A stretch of DNA of 64,000 bases, taken from Otis tarda. Taxonomy: Eukaryota > Chordata > Aves > Otidiformes > Otididae. Below the pieces are notes generated by a model. The model did not search any database. It was not told where the DNA came from and was given only the letters and a program-made list of their open reading frames with translations. The position numbers were made by a program, and so were the translations under genes. The DNA lies in assembly GCA_026413225.1 (NCBI GenBank), contig CM048553.1, positions 23,932,501 through 23,996,500 on the forward strand, in the 5' to 3' direction. Below, piece by piece: positions 1 to 14,100 of the stretch (positions are counted from its first letter, which is position 1; each line of letters opens with the position of its first letter).

Positions 1-1315
1 GGAAATCAAATGGCTCCTAGAAATGTTTTCATGTAGATCTACTCCACTGAGCTGAATCAGCAGAGAAAAATTCATAAATTTACCAGTGTTTTATGAAGGA
101 TCCATTCACTCTCAAGAGGTCTGCTGGGCTGCCTTTATTCTGTATCGATAAATGAGGGCTCGTTGACAGAGGCAGATGAGTGGAGAAGTACTAAAGCACA
201 GGAAAGATATTTAGAAGATATTGGGCAGAGAAATGGAAGGAAAAATTGACAGAAAGCAGGGATGGAGGGGAAAAAGGGAGAGACTAAAACAGAAGAGCTT
301 AGAAGAAGTAGTAAGAGAGAATATGTGCAAGCTGAAAAAAAGGATTTTAACTTCAGTTTAGAGTGATGATATTTAATGCCCGAAGTCTCTAGATATCCTA
401 GCAATAGTTGGAATTATCTTTTTCATCTCTCTTTGCTTCAGCACTGCACTATGGGTTATAATTAAAGCTGGTCTAAGATAGCAACAAAATTGAATAAATT
501 ATTCATTGAAAACCAGCAACATTTTCTAAATAATGTATTCAATTAATAATATACAACTAAAAATAGGTATAATATACACAATATTCTGTGCACACTTAGA
601 GTTCGTTCTTGGCCCACATTTTATTATAACTAGCAGATCAATTTATTTTCTCTTTAGAAGAGGCAAGCAAGAAATGCTGCTTTTCTTTCTAGCCTCACAA
701 GATAGGATATATGAGTGCATTTCACTGTTACAATTTTAAAGTTCATTTCGGTGTAGTATTCTAATAAGTAAAAATTAATTAATCCCTTCACTAGAACTTA
801 GCGGTGGCCTAGACATTGGTAATAATTATATGATTATGCTCAGAAAAGGAAAATAAAGATAGTTCCAACCAGCTAGATGTATATTTAGTGCTTCAGAAAA
901 GCTAATTTCCAAAACCCAAAGAAAATTAAGAGAAAATTCTGACTAAGAGCAAAAATATACATAGAAAATTTTTAGTGGAAGTGGATATGAGAAAGGATTT
1001 ATGGAACACACAGAAAGCTGCATTGCCTTACTGAAAAGAACATAGTTTTCTAAAAGTCCATTGCTGCTCAGTGGCAATATAAAGGACAACAACTGTAAAT
1101 GAAAAACAGTGGGGAGAAAGTGGAAGAAAGGGTACATAAAAAATAACCAATGAATGCTGGAGTATAAAATACATAATATTTAAAGGAATATTAAAAAATA
1201 GGGTAAAAGGCAGTCTGCTGATCTAAGGCCTATGAGCTTCAAAAATATATTATGAATGAAATAAATTTTGTCAAAGTTATATATCAAAAATCACATTTTG
1301 AATACATTGAAAATT

Positions 1316-1335
1316 TATATATATATATATATACA
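1316..1335. repeat. (TA)10 microsatellite
   Basis: Twenty bases of perfect TA dinucleotide repeat in AT-rich sequence. Confidence 0.95.
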
Positions 1336-3541
1336 AAACAATGCAGAGAAGCCAAACATAATCAACATGAATTGGCATAAAACAAGTATGATGAGCATGA
1401 AGCTAATGAAAGTGAGATGATAAAGTTCTGTATGTTCCTTTACCAATCGTTAATCAAAACACTAAACTGTAATCTACAAAAGCATGTGTCTTTTTTAAAC
1501 CACCATGCTTAGCCCTTTTATTACTAAAAGTCTTTGGTCTTAGCTGGACCTATAAAGTATTTAAATAAAGGTTGGGTGATGAGGGATATTCCAGAAAGAT
1601 GAAGGACTACTGGTACTATGTCAGTATTCAACAAGAATGGTAAGATATTCCACAAATAATATTCCACAATAATCCAACTTCACTTCTAATCAAAATAATG
1701 TAAAAGACACTGTGGGAAGAGCAGTATCAAGACATACTATTATCTAAAACATCTCCCTGCAAAGATGCTCTTTTCTTTTTCCTTGATCTCTTTCCAGGAG
1801 CAAACGTTACCTTGCCCTGCTTATCCTGTCACTACAGATCAGTAGTCCTTCTTTGTGGTTGCCAGTGCGAAGGAAGGAGAACTGGTGGGATATTTTTTTC
1901 TCTTGGTACTCCTATGAATGAGGTGTTTGTAGTGGGAATCCATCTTGCTTTCCTTGCTACAGCTCTGGTTAAAGAAAACAATAAATTTAATTTAGTGGTT
2001 TGGTTAATTAAATTTTTATCAAGATTTCTAGGAAAGCATGTCATGTAAACCAAACATTTCTCAGCTAAAGGCAATTTTTTACACATGCGAATGTGGAAAA
2101 CATACAAAGGAAAAAAATCTATTATTTCTTCATAGTTTCTTCATTTTTATCAAAAATGCATTTTTTTTTCTTTACTACGTATGCATAGAAACTTACATAG
2201 AGCTATTTGTGCTATTAGTCAGTTCTGTTCCGTCAGTGTAATGCAATTGAGATACATTAAAACATGTTTCATATTATATTCTAATAAATTAGAAGTGTTC
2301 AAAATACAAAACCAAATGTTAAATGGATTTAGAAATATCCCTCTTCCTCTGTTTCCTAAGAAGTTGAACCTATTATAATTAGTTTTACATTAACATTTAC
2401 ACATTCATTACATTACATAAATATGTTGTTTAGTTTTACATTAAACAAATGCATATTTTTAAAGCCACTGTCAAAATAATCTTGTTGAAAAGTGGAGTTA
2501 TTAACAGAATAACTATTGAGTTAAATTGAATAAAGTGTTTGTGGCTTTATCGTACAAAAGCATAGTTGCTTCTGTACAGAAGCCATCATCATTCCACTTG
2601 TCAGGACTTTCTAAAATAAAATCTATTAGAAACAGGAACACAGAAAGCAATTTAGGGAAAATATCTGTGTTTTGGCTCATTCAAACTGCTCTTATTAAAG
2701 CATTTAAATTAATAGAACCTTTCAAAAGTTTCTTGTTCAACCATAGTCACTGTAGTCTGCATTCATTGTGATACTGTGCATTGTACTCCTTTGGCAGCAG
2801 AGCTAAACAGTCAATATGCTTCTTTTTAGCAATCTCTGCTGTACTGATCTCATATGGTTAACAGTTGAGACAGATGCACTGTATAAGTATTTCGCAATTG
2901 TACCAAATATATGTTGGCCTCTTACAGCCTTCTGTTAGCAAGCAAATGCTTAAAACAATACCTACTATAGCAACTTTTAGCATAGCTTTTAGAAGAGCTA
3001 AAATCCATATTTTAAATCTAGAAGGAAAAGTGGTGTAGTAATGTAGTTTAAAATACATACAAACAACTTACTATATAAAACAACAGTTAAAAAATCTAAA
3101 ATGTCAGTATATGCAAATACATAGCTAAGACACCCAAACAAACTTAACTTTATGTAGGCCATAAAGAAGACAAAGATCCATATTATATACAGCCCATGCC
3201 TCTAAGTGATATAAACTTTCTTTTAGTTATCCATATATCTATCTAACTACATTTGTTCCTCTCTTGTAAATAATTTTCTTTGAAGTTTAATTGTCCTTTG
3301 TGTTTAGAATAATGTCTTATTGAATATATAAAAGTGTCAGATAATAATTAAGTCTACATGATACATCTGCTTAATGCCACAGCTGTCTTAGGCAAAGAAA
3401 CAAAGCCCAAGATGCCCTGAAGTGGCAGTTAAGCAAGTCTGTACATGACACGTAGGATCCAAATATTTATGAGTTTTGAGGAGTTTTATATTTGATACAT
3501 TTCATATTGTTTCTAAGTTGTACATATGAAAGCTAACATCA

Positions 3542-3972
3542 AAGAATCATAGGACCAGAGGATAATTCAGGATGGAAGAGACCTCAGAAGGTCTCTAGTC
3601 CAACCTCCTGCTCAAGCAGGGTCAGCTGTGAGCTCAGACCAGCTAGTTCAGGGCATCCAATCTGGTACTGAAAACCTCAAAGACATAGAATATGCAACAG
3701 CTCTGGACAACCTGTGCTGCTGCTTGATTATCCTAATTGGGAAAAACTTTTTCTCTATATTCCATCTGAACTTCCCTTCTTTCAGCTTATGCCTATTGCC
3801 TCTCATCCTCCCATCAGGCACCTCTGTGAAGAGCTTGGCTCCATCTTCTTGATTATCTCTTGTATGAACTGCTGTTAGGTCCCTCCAAAGCTACCCCTTT
3901 CCCAGGGTGACCAGCCTCTACTTACAGGGCAAGAGCTCCATCTTGACCATCCTGGAGGCCCTCATCAGACAA
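3542..3972 (-). mobile_element. CR1 LINE 3' fragment, older subfamily
   Basis: The plus strand shows the reverse complement of a CR1 3' end: AGAATCATAGGACCAG, then the equivalent of GGATGGAAGAGACCTC and CCAACCTCCTGCTC, then decayed ORF2 C-terminal and 3' sequence up to about CTCATCAGAC. The copy is 5'-truncated at about 430 bp. It is clearly more diverged from the window's other copies than they are from each other, so it probably belongs to an older avian CR1 subfamily. The right-hand border is approximate. Confidence 0.88.
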
Positions 3973-6900
3973 GGAAATCTCTTGTAAGTAGTGCAAATCT
4001 CTTGAATTGCCTAGGTAGTGCAAGAGGTTCCTGATGCTACCGTGTTAAGGTGCTTTAGCTTTATTACTGAAGGACATTTCCAGTTCTTCCTTTCACTTCT
4101 AGTTCCTACCCATTGGGTAATGGTTCTACCTGTGATGTTATTTTTCGCTTTCAAAAACAGATTCCACACAAAAAGAAAAGTTAGACTGGTTTCAGCAATG
4201 ACTGGAAAATAAATTAAGACATTTTCAGTTCATATTTTGGGCTGAAGAAATAATTAGGTATTTTATGAATGATGTAGAGACATGAAAAAAATGTGATGGT
4301 TACATGTATATTAAATAGTAGATGTTTATGACAAATGCAATGTATAAATAATATTTGGTTGCCTAGTGTACTCTGCCTACTAATCCATCTTCATATACTG
4401 GTGACATATTTAATATAGGAATTTTTATGGAAAAAAAAATGAGAACATATTGTTTCTAATAATATAATCAATTAAGGTTTCACAGGAAGTGAACAATAAA
4501 ATAGGAAATTATTGAATTCATTTATATATTTCTTTTCTTGCCCTGTATGCTTTGATCTTTCACTAATATATTTTGGTCACTCATATAATTCTGAAGGAGG
4601 AAGACTTTTTTAATATGCACTGTACCATGTGGGTTTATTTGTCGCAGTAGTTGCAAAACCAGTTATAAACTGAGTATTGGATCCACTCAAAAAAATTATT
4701 CTCAATGAAGAATAAACCTTTGCTATGTGTGTTAAGCATGAACTTTAACCTTATACTAAAATGATAATCAGTTAAGATGATGGCTTGTGATCTAACAGTA
4801 CAGTTTCCTAATTAGATAGCTGAGACAAGATCATCGCTTTCACTTCAGCTCAAAAAGGAATGCACTTGAATTCAATAGTATATGCAGGTATATACCTACA
4901 ATTGCAATTTTTTACAAGTTGTTTTGTAAGCAATAGGGCACAGTGATTTGTGAAATGAATATATGCTCTGTGCCAAAAAATGGAGTTCAGACTGGCTGTC
5001 AGATGCAATCTTAGTCTGTGGTTACAAAGTTGCAACAATATGTTTGTCTCTCCCTTAATTAGTGGAAGGACTGTATAAAATTAATGGGAAGCTCTCTTTT
5101 CCCAGGGATCCTCTGAACTTCTTGGCTAGTTTTAACTTTTATTTCAATATGTCTTTAAAAAATAGCATTATATAGTTAGCATCAGAAAAGTCAATGAAAT
5201 CTAGTATTTTTCTTTTAGAATAATTCAGTGAAGATAGTAATAATTATCATATCATATGTCTGTTATGGCATATTTCACCAAAAGTTACTCTTTGCATGGA
5301 CTGTATTTATCTTCACTTAGTTAACCTTGAAAATGTTCTTTGTGTGCATGGACATATGATAGAGTATTTCCGTCTCCCACAGAATTCACATTTTTAAAAG
5401 CTTTGTGGTTTGACATTTGCTGTTATAATTTTAATCCTAGGCATGCCAACAGTAGTCTTCACAAAACAAATATGGAAGAATGACAGGCTGGATTGAACTT
5501 TAGCTGACTGCATTTGGGCACAAATCTGTGGCTACAAAAGACCTAAAAAGTCATTTTATTTCTTAAATTCTCCTAATTAGAAACAAGTTTCTGTAGTCAT
5601 TATTCTTTCTTCACAAAACTTACCTAAGCTTTCCTATCCAAGAACACTCTTCTTCATCTCTATTTATGCTAGATTTTGATTAGGACTCTTGGGTACTACT
5701 GCAATATAAATAACTAATAATTAGAATTATGCTAATAGCGGATGATTTGAATGCACAGGGAAGGGAACATTGGTACTTGATTCACTGTTGATCTGATTAG
5801 CAATCATGCTTTCTAGAAACAATGGCACAATGATAACTAAAATAAATGTCATTCTTTTGGCAAAACAGTGTGTGATTTTTCATTATTCCTGCCCTCATTC
5901 GCAAAAAAAAATTCTCAAAATACTTATTCCTTTTAAGGCTGCATTCTTTCAAATATGGCAGCTTCCTGCAGGATGAGTAATGTATTTGTGATGTCATTAA
6001 AGCCTGGCATCACAAACAGGCAAAAAATGTTAATTTTTATGTACTATTTGACTTGGTCTTCAATCTGTCATTTAGTACTTACAACCAAAATATTTGTTAA
6101 TCTAATTTGATTTGACAGTTGCATACAGTACAGATTATATAAGGATATAGAAAGTTAGAGTGTTGCCAGCTTGGTAAATGCTTTTCATAAGAAGGTTCAA
6201 AACCTTGATAAAATAATAGTGTCAGAAACACGAAACACTATAAAACCAAACACATAAAGTTGAAACTTTGGGCTATAGCATTAGATAAACTACATGTGGT
6301 AATAAGTAAGAGAATCCATGTAGATTTTTTTTCCCTGTTGAGAATTCCTACAGAGAAGAAATAGCTGCAGATATTTACGTGAATTAAATATTTATTTAAA
6401 ACGGTGTCTTGGAATCAGTCTCTTTTTAAATTTTCCTAAAACCACTCGGTACAGTGAGCTATTAAAAATGGTTACAGTGGGTTTTAGTTGGTATCAGATA
6501 AGTATTCATTCTGTTAGAGAATTCATTGCTTTGCTAACATATTTGAGCTATATTTTTGGCCAATCTGCTCATTAATTTCTAAGCTTTCATGCACCTTGTT
6601 CTTAACTATGCAAATATTGATTAGAATTTTCAATGGAAAATGGGCATTTACATGTAATTGGTGCAGAATACTCTTATGACAAGCTCATTCCAGCTCATTA
6701 TTAGTGAAAATAAACATTCCTGGAATTTTAGAGGTTGCAAATGAGTTTGCTGCTGCAATCATCTTCCATTTGCTCCAGAATGATAAGGGATGATCAAACA
6801 GCCAGTTATAAACAACTTCAAGAAAAGCAAACAATAAGCTGTATAGCTCTGCAGTTAATAATCTTCTTCCTAACATGCAGACTGTTTTAAGGAATATCTT

Positions 6901-7641
6901 TGCTATACCACTGCAATTTATTAGTATTTATCAATGTTTGGTTTACCATTTAATCAAAGAACCAGTGCTCATGAACCTGCCTTCTCAAAAATAACTCATT
7001 CTTTCTAATTAATTTCATAATAAATTATTTCACAGAAATCTCTGATGCAGGATGATGCATATACACCCTGCTTGATATCCAGCTCCAAAGCCTCACTGTC
7101 CTGAAAGGTTTGTTCCTCCTTTCTTAGCACTGCAACCTGTGAACTCGTCTATGAAGACATTGGCAATATACCAGAATAAACAGGGACATTTGGTGTGCTT
7201 TGTCTCTGTCTCTACCTACAAAGTCCATTAAGTTCCCAAATGATGTCTTTAAATTTATTATCACTGGGCAAAGAAGTATTAAATTACTATCTATTATGCA
7301 TATTTTTACAGTCCTGATATTCAACATTTATGGACATCAAAATGTGGGCAGAAATATTGAGGCAACCTATGATTTCAAATACAGCCATCTTGAAAGATCA
7401 GTAGAAAAATTAGGGAAAAAAAATCTTTGCAGTTGTTTTCACATAGAAGGAAGGTGATATAATTCCTTACAGAGGATCAAAATTAAATACTTCGATTGTG
7501 GAACTGATTGTAAGAGTATTAGGGATATGAAGGTTTACTGTGCTCTAGGGATGAGATATAATTAAAAGACTCTGCCAGGATTAAAAAATAAAGTAAACTG
7601 ACTGAGAAGTTTGATAACCATCTATAAAGCCTAGTCATTGA

Positions 7642-7701
7642 GTGGTAAACAAAAAGTCACAATCTCTCTATAGACTGTGGTAAACAAAAAGTCGTAATCT
7701 C
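7642..7701. repeat. Direct repeat with 35-bp period
   Basis: A 25-bp unit starting GTGGTAAACAAAAAGTC occurs at 7642-7666 and 7677-7701, with two adjacent mismatches (CA against GT). A 10-bp spacer separates them. It looks like an old local duplication. Confidence 0.9.
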
Positions 7702-8292
7702 CCCCCAGGCCACCCTCACAACATGACATTCAGAACAATACTGAAATACTGGCACAGAATCTTATACATCTTTAGTGGAGAGACAAAACAAGGCAAACAA
7801 TAGTCCTAGAAATGGTCAATCTCATTTAACTTTAGTCATCTAAAATCAGGTGTCTAATTTTTTCGTCCCAGGCTCTCAGCATAAAGAACATTTTATCTCA
7901 TTTATTTTAGGACCACTATTTTACAAGTGGCATTGTTCAGGTGAGAAATATTTCTCTATTGGCTATAAAGGAAGTTTAAAGTAAGTGTTCCTCTCTAAGA
8001 CCGAATGTAATTTTTAGATGGTTGAATCAGGGTGAGTAAATGTGTCCATGTAAGATTAATCACCATTCATCAGTAGCAAAGCATTAAGTTGAATTAATTT
8101 TCACCATGGATGTAGGGATGTACCATTGAGGGCTCATTTCAGGACTCAGCAGTTTCCACTCGGATATGCATGTAACAGGTATGCCTTTGTAGGGATTCAT
8201 GTTATACCGTAACAGAAATGTCTGCAGTAGTGCAGCAGCTGAATATCTGGCTGGAGTGCTACATTGCCGTAACACTTGAGCCTCAGAAAACA

Positions 8293-8337
8293 TGTGCATG
8301 TGTATCTGTGTGTGTGTCTCTGTGTGTATTTATATGT
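8293..8337. repeat. Impure TG/CA simple repeat
   Basis: A stretch of interrupted TGTG and CTCTGTGTG units running into TATATG. It alternates purine and pyrimidine. Confidence 0.8.
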
Positions 8338-9134
8338 AAATTTACAGATAGCCACTCGTGCCTGTCATTATGCAAAGTGTAGATTCAGGAAAGGGCATAA
8401 AATGTTGTAGATTCTGTGACACCTCAGAGCATTTCTCTTGACAGAAAAACCTGATCAGTGCCGGGAAGAGAAGTGCACCCCGCATGTGGCATTCAGGGCT
8501 GATGCCCTGAGGATTTATGATATTATCTTTACTGTTTGTATCGTACCATCTGGGACTACCGGGCTTAGAGCTGGAGCCTTCTGTGGCAAGTAACATGCAA
8601 ACAGCCAGAAGGTATCTGCCCTGGATTTGTTATAATTTAAATTAAAATACAAAAGACAGCAGATGGATATAAACAGAAAGAGGCAGGGGTGGAGGGGGAA
8701 GGGAACAGATGATAATACAGCATCAGTAGCCAAAATACCTTCCACTTTTGCCTTAGAGCAAAGGAGACGCTTCCCAAGCAAAGTGAAGGAGTGTGACCTT
8801 GTGGCTTGCTGAATGTTCATAGGTAACTGTCCCCCAACATATGGGAGATCCTGAAAGTAAGTGTGAAGGTACTTTAAAATCCAGGCAGCTAAGAGACATA
8901 CATTAATGAGGTCAATTTGTGGGTTTAAAGCAAGGAAGAACGAGATCTCCTGAGAGATTATAGGTAATGAACATAAGCTGTGTTGAGCTTTGACGGTAAC
9001 AACAGACATTCCATGTGGTTCATTCAACCAGATAGAGACTATAGTAGCCAACATTCAACCAAATGTGTTTCTTGACACATAATTATAATTACAATTATTT
9101 CTTGTCTTTCAATTACAAAAAAAAGCGCAAGTCT

Positions 9135-9152
9135 TATATATATATATATATA
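9135..9152. repeat. (TA)9 microsatellite
   Basis: Eighteen bases of perfect TA dinucleotide repeat. Confidence 0.95.
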
Positions 9153-10544
9153 TTTTGTAATTGCTAACATGCAACAGAAATGGATTTGTAAAAATTCAAA
9201 ATCTTTAAAGCAAATCAGTTTCTTCATGACTTTTACAATCACCAGTTATCACGCTCTGAAACCTGTTTTGGATAAATAGTTATATAATTGAAGGATAATT
9301 AACTGGGCCCACTCCAATAGCTTTATTACAAAACAAGACTGCAAACATTAAAGCTGCTTCAAAACTTACTGAATATCTGTTCTGGCCTTCAGGGGGTTTA
9401 TTAGAAAGCCTGATAGTCTGAGAACCCAGTCAATGACCTTGAATTTGAAGTTTCTCCATCACTGCTAGACTTTGTGCCATTTAATCAGTTATATCCTCAA
9501 GAACATCCTGCCACACAAGTAATTCAAAGCTGCTAGATAAGGGGATCCAAAACATTAAAAGCTTGGGGCTGAATTTTTAAAACATGCCTCTCCTATGTGC
9601 TTGGGCAATTTTGACACACACAGCTGTGCACATACAGAAAAAGGGAATATACTAGAGACCCTTCATAAAACTATAACATGAAGCACTGTTCCGGAGGAGC
9701 GACCTTGTGATCTTAGCTCTGTAAGTAAAGCAGGAGAGTAACATAGAATATCTAACATCAAATAGAACATAAGGCATTAATCTCTAACAAAATTGTAAAC
9801 AAAAATTATTTCCATTGTCTTTCTCCCTTGTATTTTCCTCTAAATTCTTTAACCTTTATTAATGGAGGCAGAAGAGAAGTAGAGTTATACGGTCTTTAAA
9901 AAGTTAAAACAGAGTGAAATTTGTTTCTTTGTTAAAATTCTTCCCTGATTGTTAACACCGTGAACAAACATGTAAATAAAGCAGCAGTGGCTGAAATAGC
10001 AACGTCCATTTTGCAGATTGGAATTCTCTCAATCTGAACTTCCACAGCTATTTTAAGAGTACTGTGTGCTGCTGAAATCTGTACAGAAATGTAATTTAAT
10101 TAACAGGAGTTTGTTTAATAAAACTGGAATGACAAATTATTTAAGATCAATAAGTGACTTAGCTTTCACTGGCATTATCAACAGCAGTTTAAACAATGAA
10201 AGCACTGGAATTTGTTTTAGGTAGTGTTTGTCCTAATTTTAAACTGAAAAGCAAATTAAATTAATATTGTATTGGATAGTGCAGTTATCTTTTGCAGATG
10301 AGTGAGGAAGGAAGGTGAAATAAGAAATTTAACAAAGGCAATGAACACATACTTGGCTCTGATGTGAACAGAGTATGTAATTTTACCTAGATTTGCTGTA
10401 TCTGAGTTTCTGGGAAGAAGCAGAAGAGGTCTATGGGCTTGCTGTTAGTCAGAGAGCAGGATTAAAATGTACCTCTTGAAGACCTGGTGCAATCTGGTGT
10501 ATATTCACACAATTGTGAAATTGCAGGCAATTGAATTAGTCATC

Positions 10545-11107
10545 TGTCCTGCTTTCAGCAGGGATGGAGTTAATTTTCCTCTCAGTAGCTGATGTGTTTT
10601 GCATTTTGGATGTGAATAATGTTGATAAACACATCAATGTTACGAGTTGTTGCTAATGAGACCAAGGACACTTTCTGGTTTTCCAGGACTCACTAATATG
10701 CAGGTGCAGGAAGCTGGGAGGGATATAGCCAGAATAATTGACCCAAACTGGCCAAAGAGAGTATTCCATGCCATAAACGTCATGCTCTGTATGTAAGTGT
10801 GGGTTGCCGGGAGGGGAACACCTCACTCTCTCTTCGTCTCATTCCTTTGCTGGCTGCTCGATTTCATTTCTGTGATCGCTGTATCAGTTATCGGAACATT
10901 GGGTGGTGAGAAATCATGCACTGTTCATTTTGAATATTTTAGCATCGTTATATTCTGTTATTATTGTCATTTTCCTTGCTATTCTAGTAGCAAGTGTCTT
11001 CATTTCAACCCACAAGTTCTCCTTTCTTCCCAGTTCTTCCCCCCATCCTGTTGGGGAGGGGGAGGGTGAACGAGAAACTGTGTGCTGACCAGGGCTAAAC
11101 CACAACA
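10545..11107 (+). mobile_element. Solo LTR of an avian endogenous retrovirus
   Basis: This 563-bp fossil LTR starts TGTCCTGCTTTCAGCAGGGA and ends CTAAACCACAACA, the TG...CA form of retroviral LTRs. The words GACCCAAACTGGCCAAAGAG and TTCATTTCAACCCACAAG match an LTR type I know from bird genomes. A 5-bp target duplication is visible with one mismatch: TCATC at 10540-10544 and TCATA at 11108-11112. A 5-bp duplication is typical of the ERVL class, but the family name is uncertain. No internal retroviral region is attached, so it is a solo LTR left by recombination. It is in the same direction as ZNF804B. Divergence from the remembered consensus suggests moderate age. Confidence 0.85.
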
Positions 11108-11112
11108 TCATA

Positions 11113-14100
11113 TTAAGGAGTTTCTGCTTCCCAACACAGATGCAGCAATGGACATATTTCAGCCCGTCCAAATAGTAAAGCAAAAATTAATTGAGTTTCA
11201 GCAAGAGGATGGGCAGAGGTTTATGCCTGTGATCTCTGTCGTAAGGATTCCTGCTATTGTACTTTACAGCTGCCAGTAGAGGCAACATTACTGAACAGCA
11301 GATGCTCAGGGAGCTGCTGCATACGAAGGTCATATTCAAGGTCAAGATAAGGACACTGTGCTTACCTATGTGTTCAGATTCTCCCTCTTTAGCCCTTTGT
11401 AGAGTCCAGGAGAGTTGTGCTGGGAGCCCTCCTTGGTGCCCTGCCATCATTTGGCTGTCATGGTGCTGTGAGCCTTGGGGTACACTGTGAGGTGACTTTC
11501 TTCTGTGGCTATTGAGGAGATAAAAAGAGGTCATGGCATGGAAAATCAACAGATTATTCAAAATTTACTTCTCCTTTTACCTTGTATTTATAGGTTTGAC
11601 AGTAAATCTCCAGAAATAAAAGGAAGTTATGAAATGCAGGCTAAATAACAGAATAATACAGTAGATGTGAAATCTCATGTTTTACTTCATTAAAAGTATT
11701 GAACTACACAAACAACAGTGAATTTGATAATAAAGACATATAGATCAATGTCTTTACTTGCCATTTAGTATCACTTATTGATTTGACACCATTGTCTTCA
11801 CAGGCAGTTCTTAATATTCATCCAGTTAAAAATAAACACACACTGTGGCAAAACTATACACTTCTGCATAATCTTTGCAATATGTATTATAGAAAATTGC
11901 TGGGTCAGGGATTGCTAGGGCAGTAGAAAAAAATGGTTTCTATGGCAGCATTTTTTCCCTGCTGGTAGATACTTGGACAAGATTGGACTTTGAAGTAATA
12001 GCAAGTATAAGACTTACTAGACCTATTTCATTTTCCATACTAGACACAGCAGAGGCACCTGAAGGGGAAGTCTTGAACTGGTAAAAACAAAAAGATTCAA
12101 AGAGCCAGTGTGGCCATGTCGTCACTAGGTCTGCAGCTTCATCCATTTCCAACCACAGCTATGTGCCTTTTACCTTTTACTTGACTGGGAAGGAGACCTT
12201 TAACTACTACTGTTTTGACTTTGTACTTACATAGCAGTAGCATTACAGTGTTGTCCAGTGTTTTAGCATGTAGGAACACTTGCTGTGCCATTTTGATTGT
12301 ATTGATGTGTTCAAGGTGCACCTAGAAGTAGACTAGGAGTGCCTCTGAAGCAGACTGTGAAGTGATGTTTTTCATCACTTGGGCCATCAGACCCAAGATT
12401 CCCTGAACCTCCAAAAGCTTCTGACAAATTACAGTGGTATTGCATGTGTGTATAATAGCAGTGGAGCAGTACGGTAAGGTTTGACATTTTCTTAGATGCT
12501 AGAGAAAAACACTAAAACAGGGCTCACTTTATGCAGTCCACAAAAGGTAAGGGACACAGACATGTTAGAAGCACAATAGGAGCACTCTGAGTGTTTGTGT
12601 ATACTTAGTTTTTCTCAGGTACGTTTTCAGAGCTGATTCTTCTGGTACATCAGCAACAGCTGCATGGAGCACTGGTGTTTAGGTCACATTTTGGCTTTGA
12701 AAATTATTTTTTTCTTCTTAATGCTCATGTGCTTGGTCATTCATCTAGGTTCAGACATGTGCCTTGTGAGTTTGGTGAGCATTGTGGAACAGACAGGATA
12801 AAATACGATTTGGCATTGTATTCTGTGAAAGCAAATATCGTGGCTCAGAAAAAAAAAAAAAAAGATAAAGTTAGGAAATGCCGGAAGCTTTGCAAACTTT
12901 ATTGGCTCAAAACCAAACACTCTAATCTGCATGTCAGTAGACAACTACTTCAGTGCCTCTATATGTGCTCTGTTTCTAGTATTTTCTAAGGATGTAGAGG
13001 AACAAACAATAGCAATCACTACATGTATTATGTATTTTATTCTAAAACCAACAGAGATTGTCTGGTGTACATCACGGACAGCTCTATTTTGAAAAATACA
13101 ACAACACAGAAGCATTCATTTTATTGATCCTGTCTCTTCATTAGTTCCTATCTCATCTGTCTTCTTTCTCAGCATCATAAGCAGCGAACACAGTGCTGGA
13201 AACATTCATAGTAACTCTGAGACCAAATTGTACACAACCGAAGAGCTATTGCCAGTCCTTTTTTTTTTTTTTTTTCCCTTCTGAAATAAGAGATTTTTTA
13301 ATTGCAATTTTTGGATCAAGCTGATCTTCCTATAATTATGCTATACAGTCCCACAAGTACAAGAGTATTTTACCTCCCTCTAACCTTCCATCAGTGTAAT
13401 GCTCAATCCAGTGATGTAGAAGAGATAGGGAACACACTGTCAGCAGCCTGGATGCATTCTCCTTTTGTCTTTCACATATGTTTTTACAATTAAGTCTGCT
13501 TTACTGGATTTGTAAACCAGAAAGTGGAACAAGGTTCTTCATAGAGCTCTCCCAAACTTCATGCCAATTTTGCAGTCTTCTGTTGAAAATATGCTCGCCT
13601 TTATGCAAAGTTAGCAGAGTTCAACTAAAGAGAACTGTGAAGTACTAAAAAAGTATAAAAATTAGGCCATAGCAGTGAGGAAGTGCTCTAGACATGCCTC
13701 TGAAGAAGAACTATCGCAGTCACAATGTCATGGCAAAATATTCCTGTCTTGGTATCATCCTGAAATCTCATGAGAAAGGTAGAAAAAATCTTGCTTGAAA
13801 GTTTCAGGATCACAAAGGATTAAATTAAAAAGCATAAAAACATTCAGAAATTTAATGAAATAGGAGTGAGTCAGTAACAGTCCATTTCTTTGGTCCTTTT
13901 GGCACATTTAATCCACTCCCTTTTTAAAATTAGATTATTTGTATTCTCTCCAGATTCAGTAATTCTTTAGCTATTTTATCATTGAATTATATTATATTTC
14001 CTAACTGTACCTTTTTACACCAGGATGTGGCATTTGCCCTTTTTTGTCCCCAGTAGAGCTTTTTACATTAAAATTTTGTTCTTGCCTCTTGGTATTAATT

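Larger units (their letters stand above)
3973..10539. other. Intronic sequence without recognised genes
   Basis: AT-rich unique sequence between an old CR1 and the first solo LTR. It contains the 35-bp direct repeat, TG and TA simple repeats and two candidate conserved stretches (about 6450-6680 and 10020-10280). The minus-strand open frame at 8515-9054 (179 codons) resembles no protein I know. Confidence 0.7.

Noticed and set aside
8515-9054. 179-codon minus-strand open frame
   Set aside because: It has no recognisable domain, no supporting splice structure and mixed hydrophobic low-information composition. It lies inside intron 1, and a frame of this length can arise by chance over 64 kb.
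12840-12870. A-tract as the tail of a processed pseudogene or SINE
   Set aside because: No coding remnant, SINE body or flanking target duplication could be seen upstream of the A-run.
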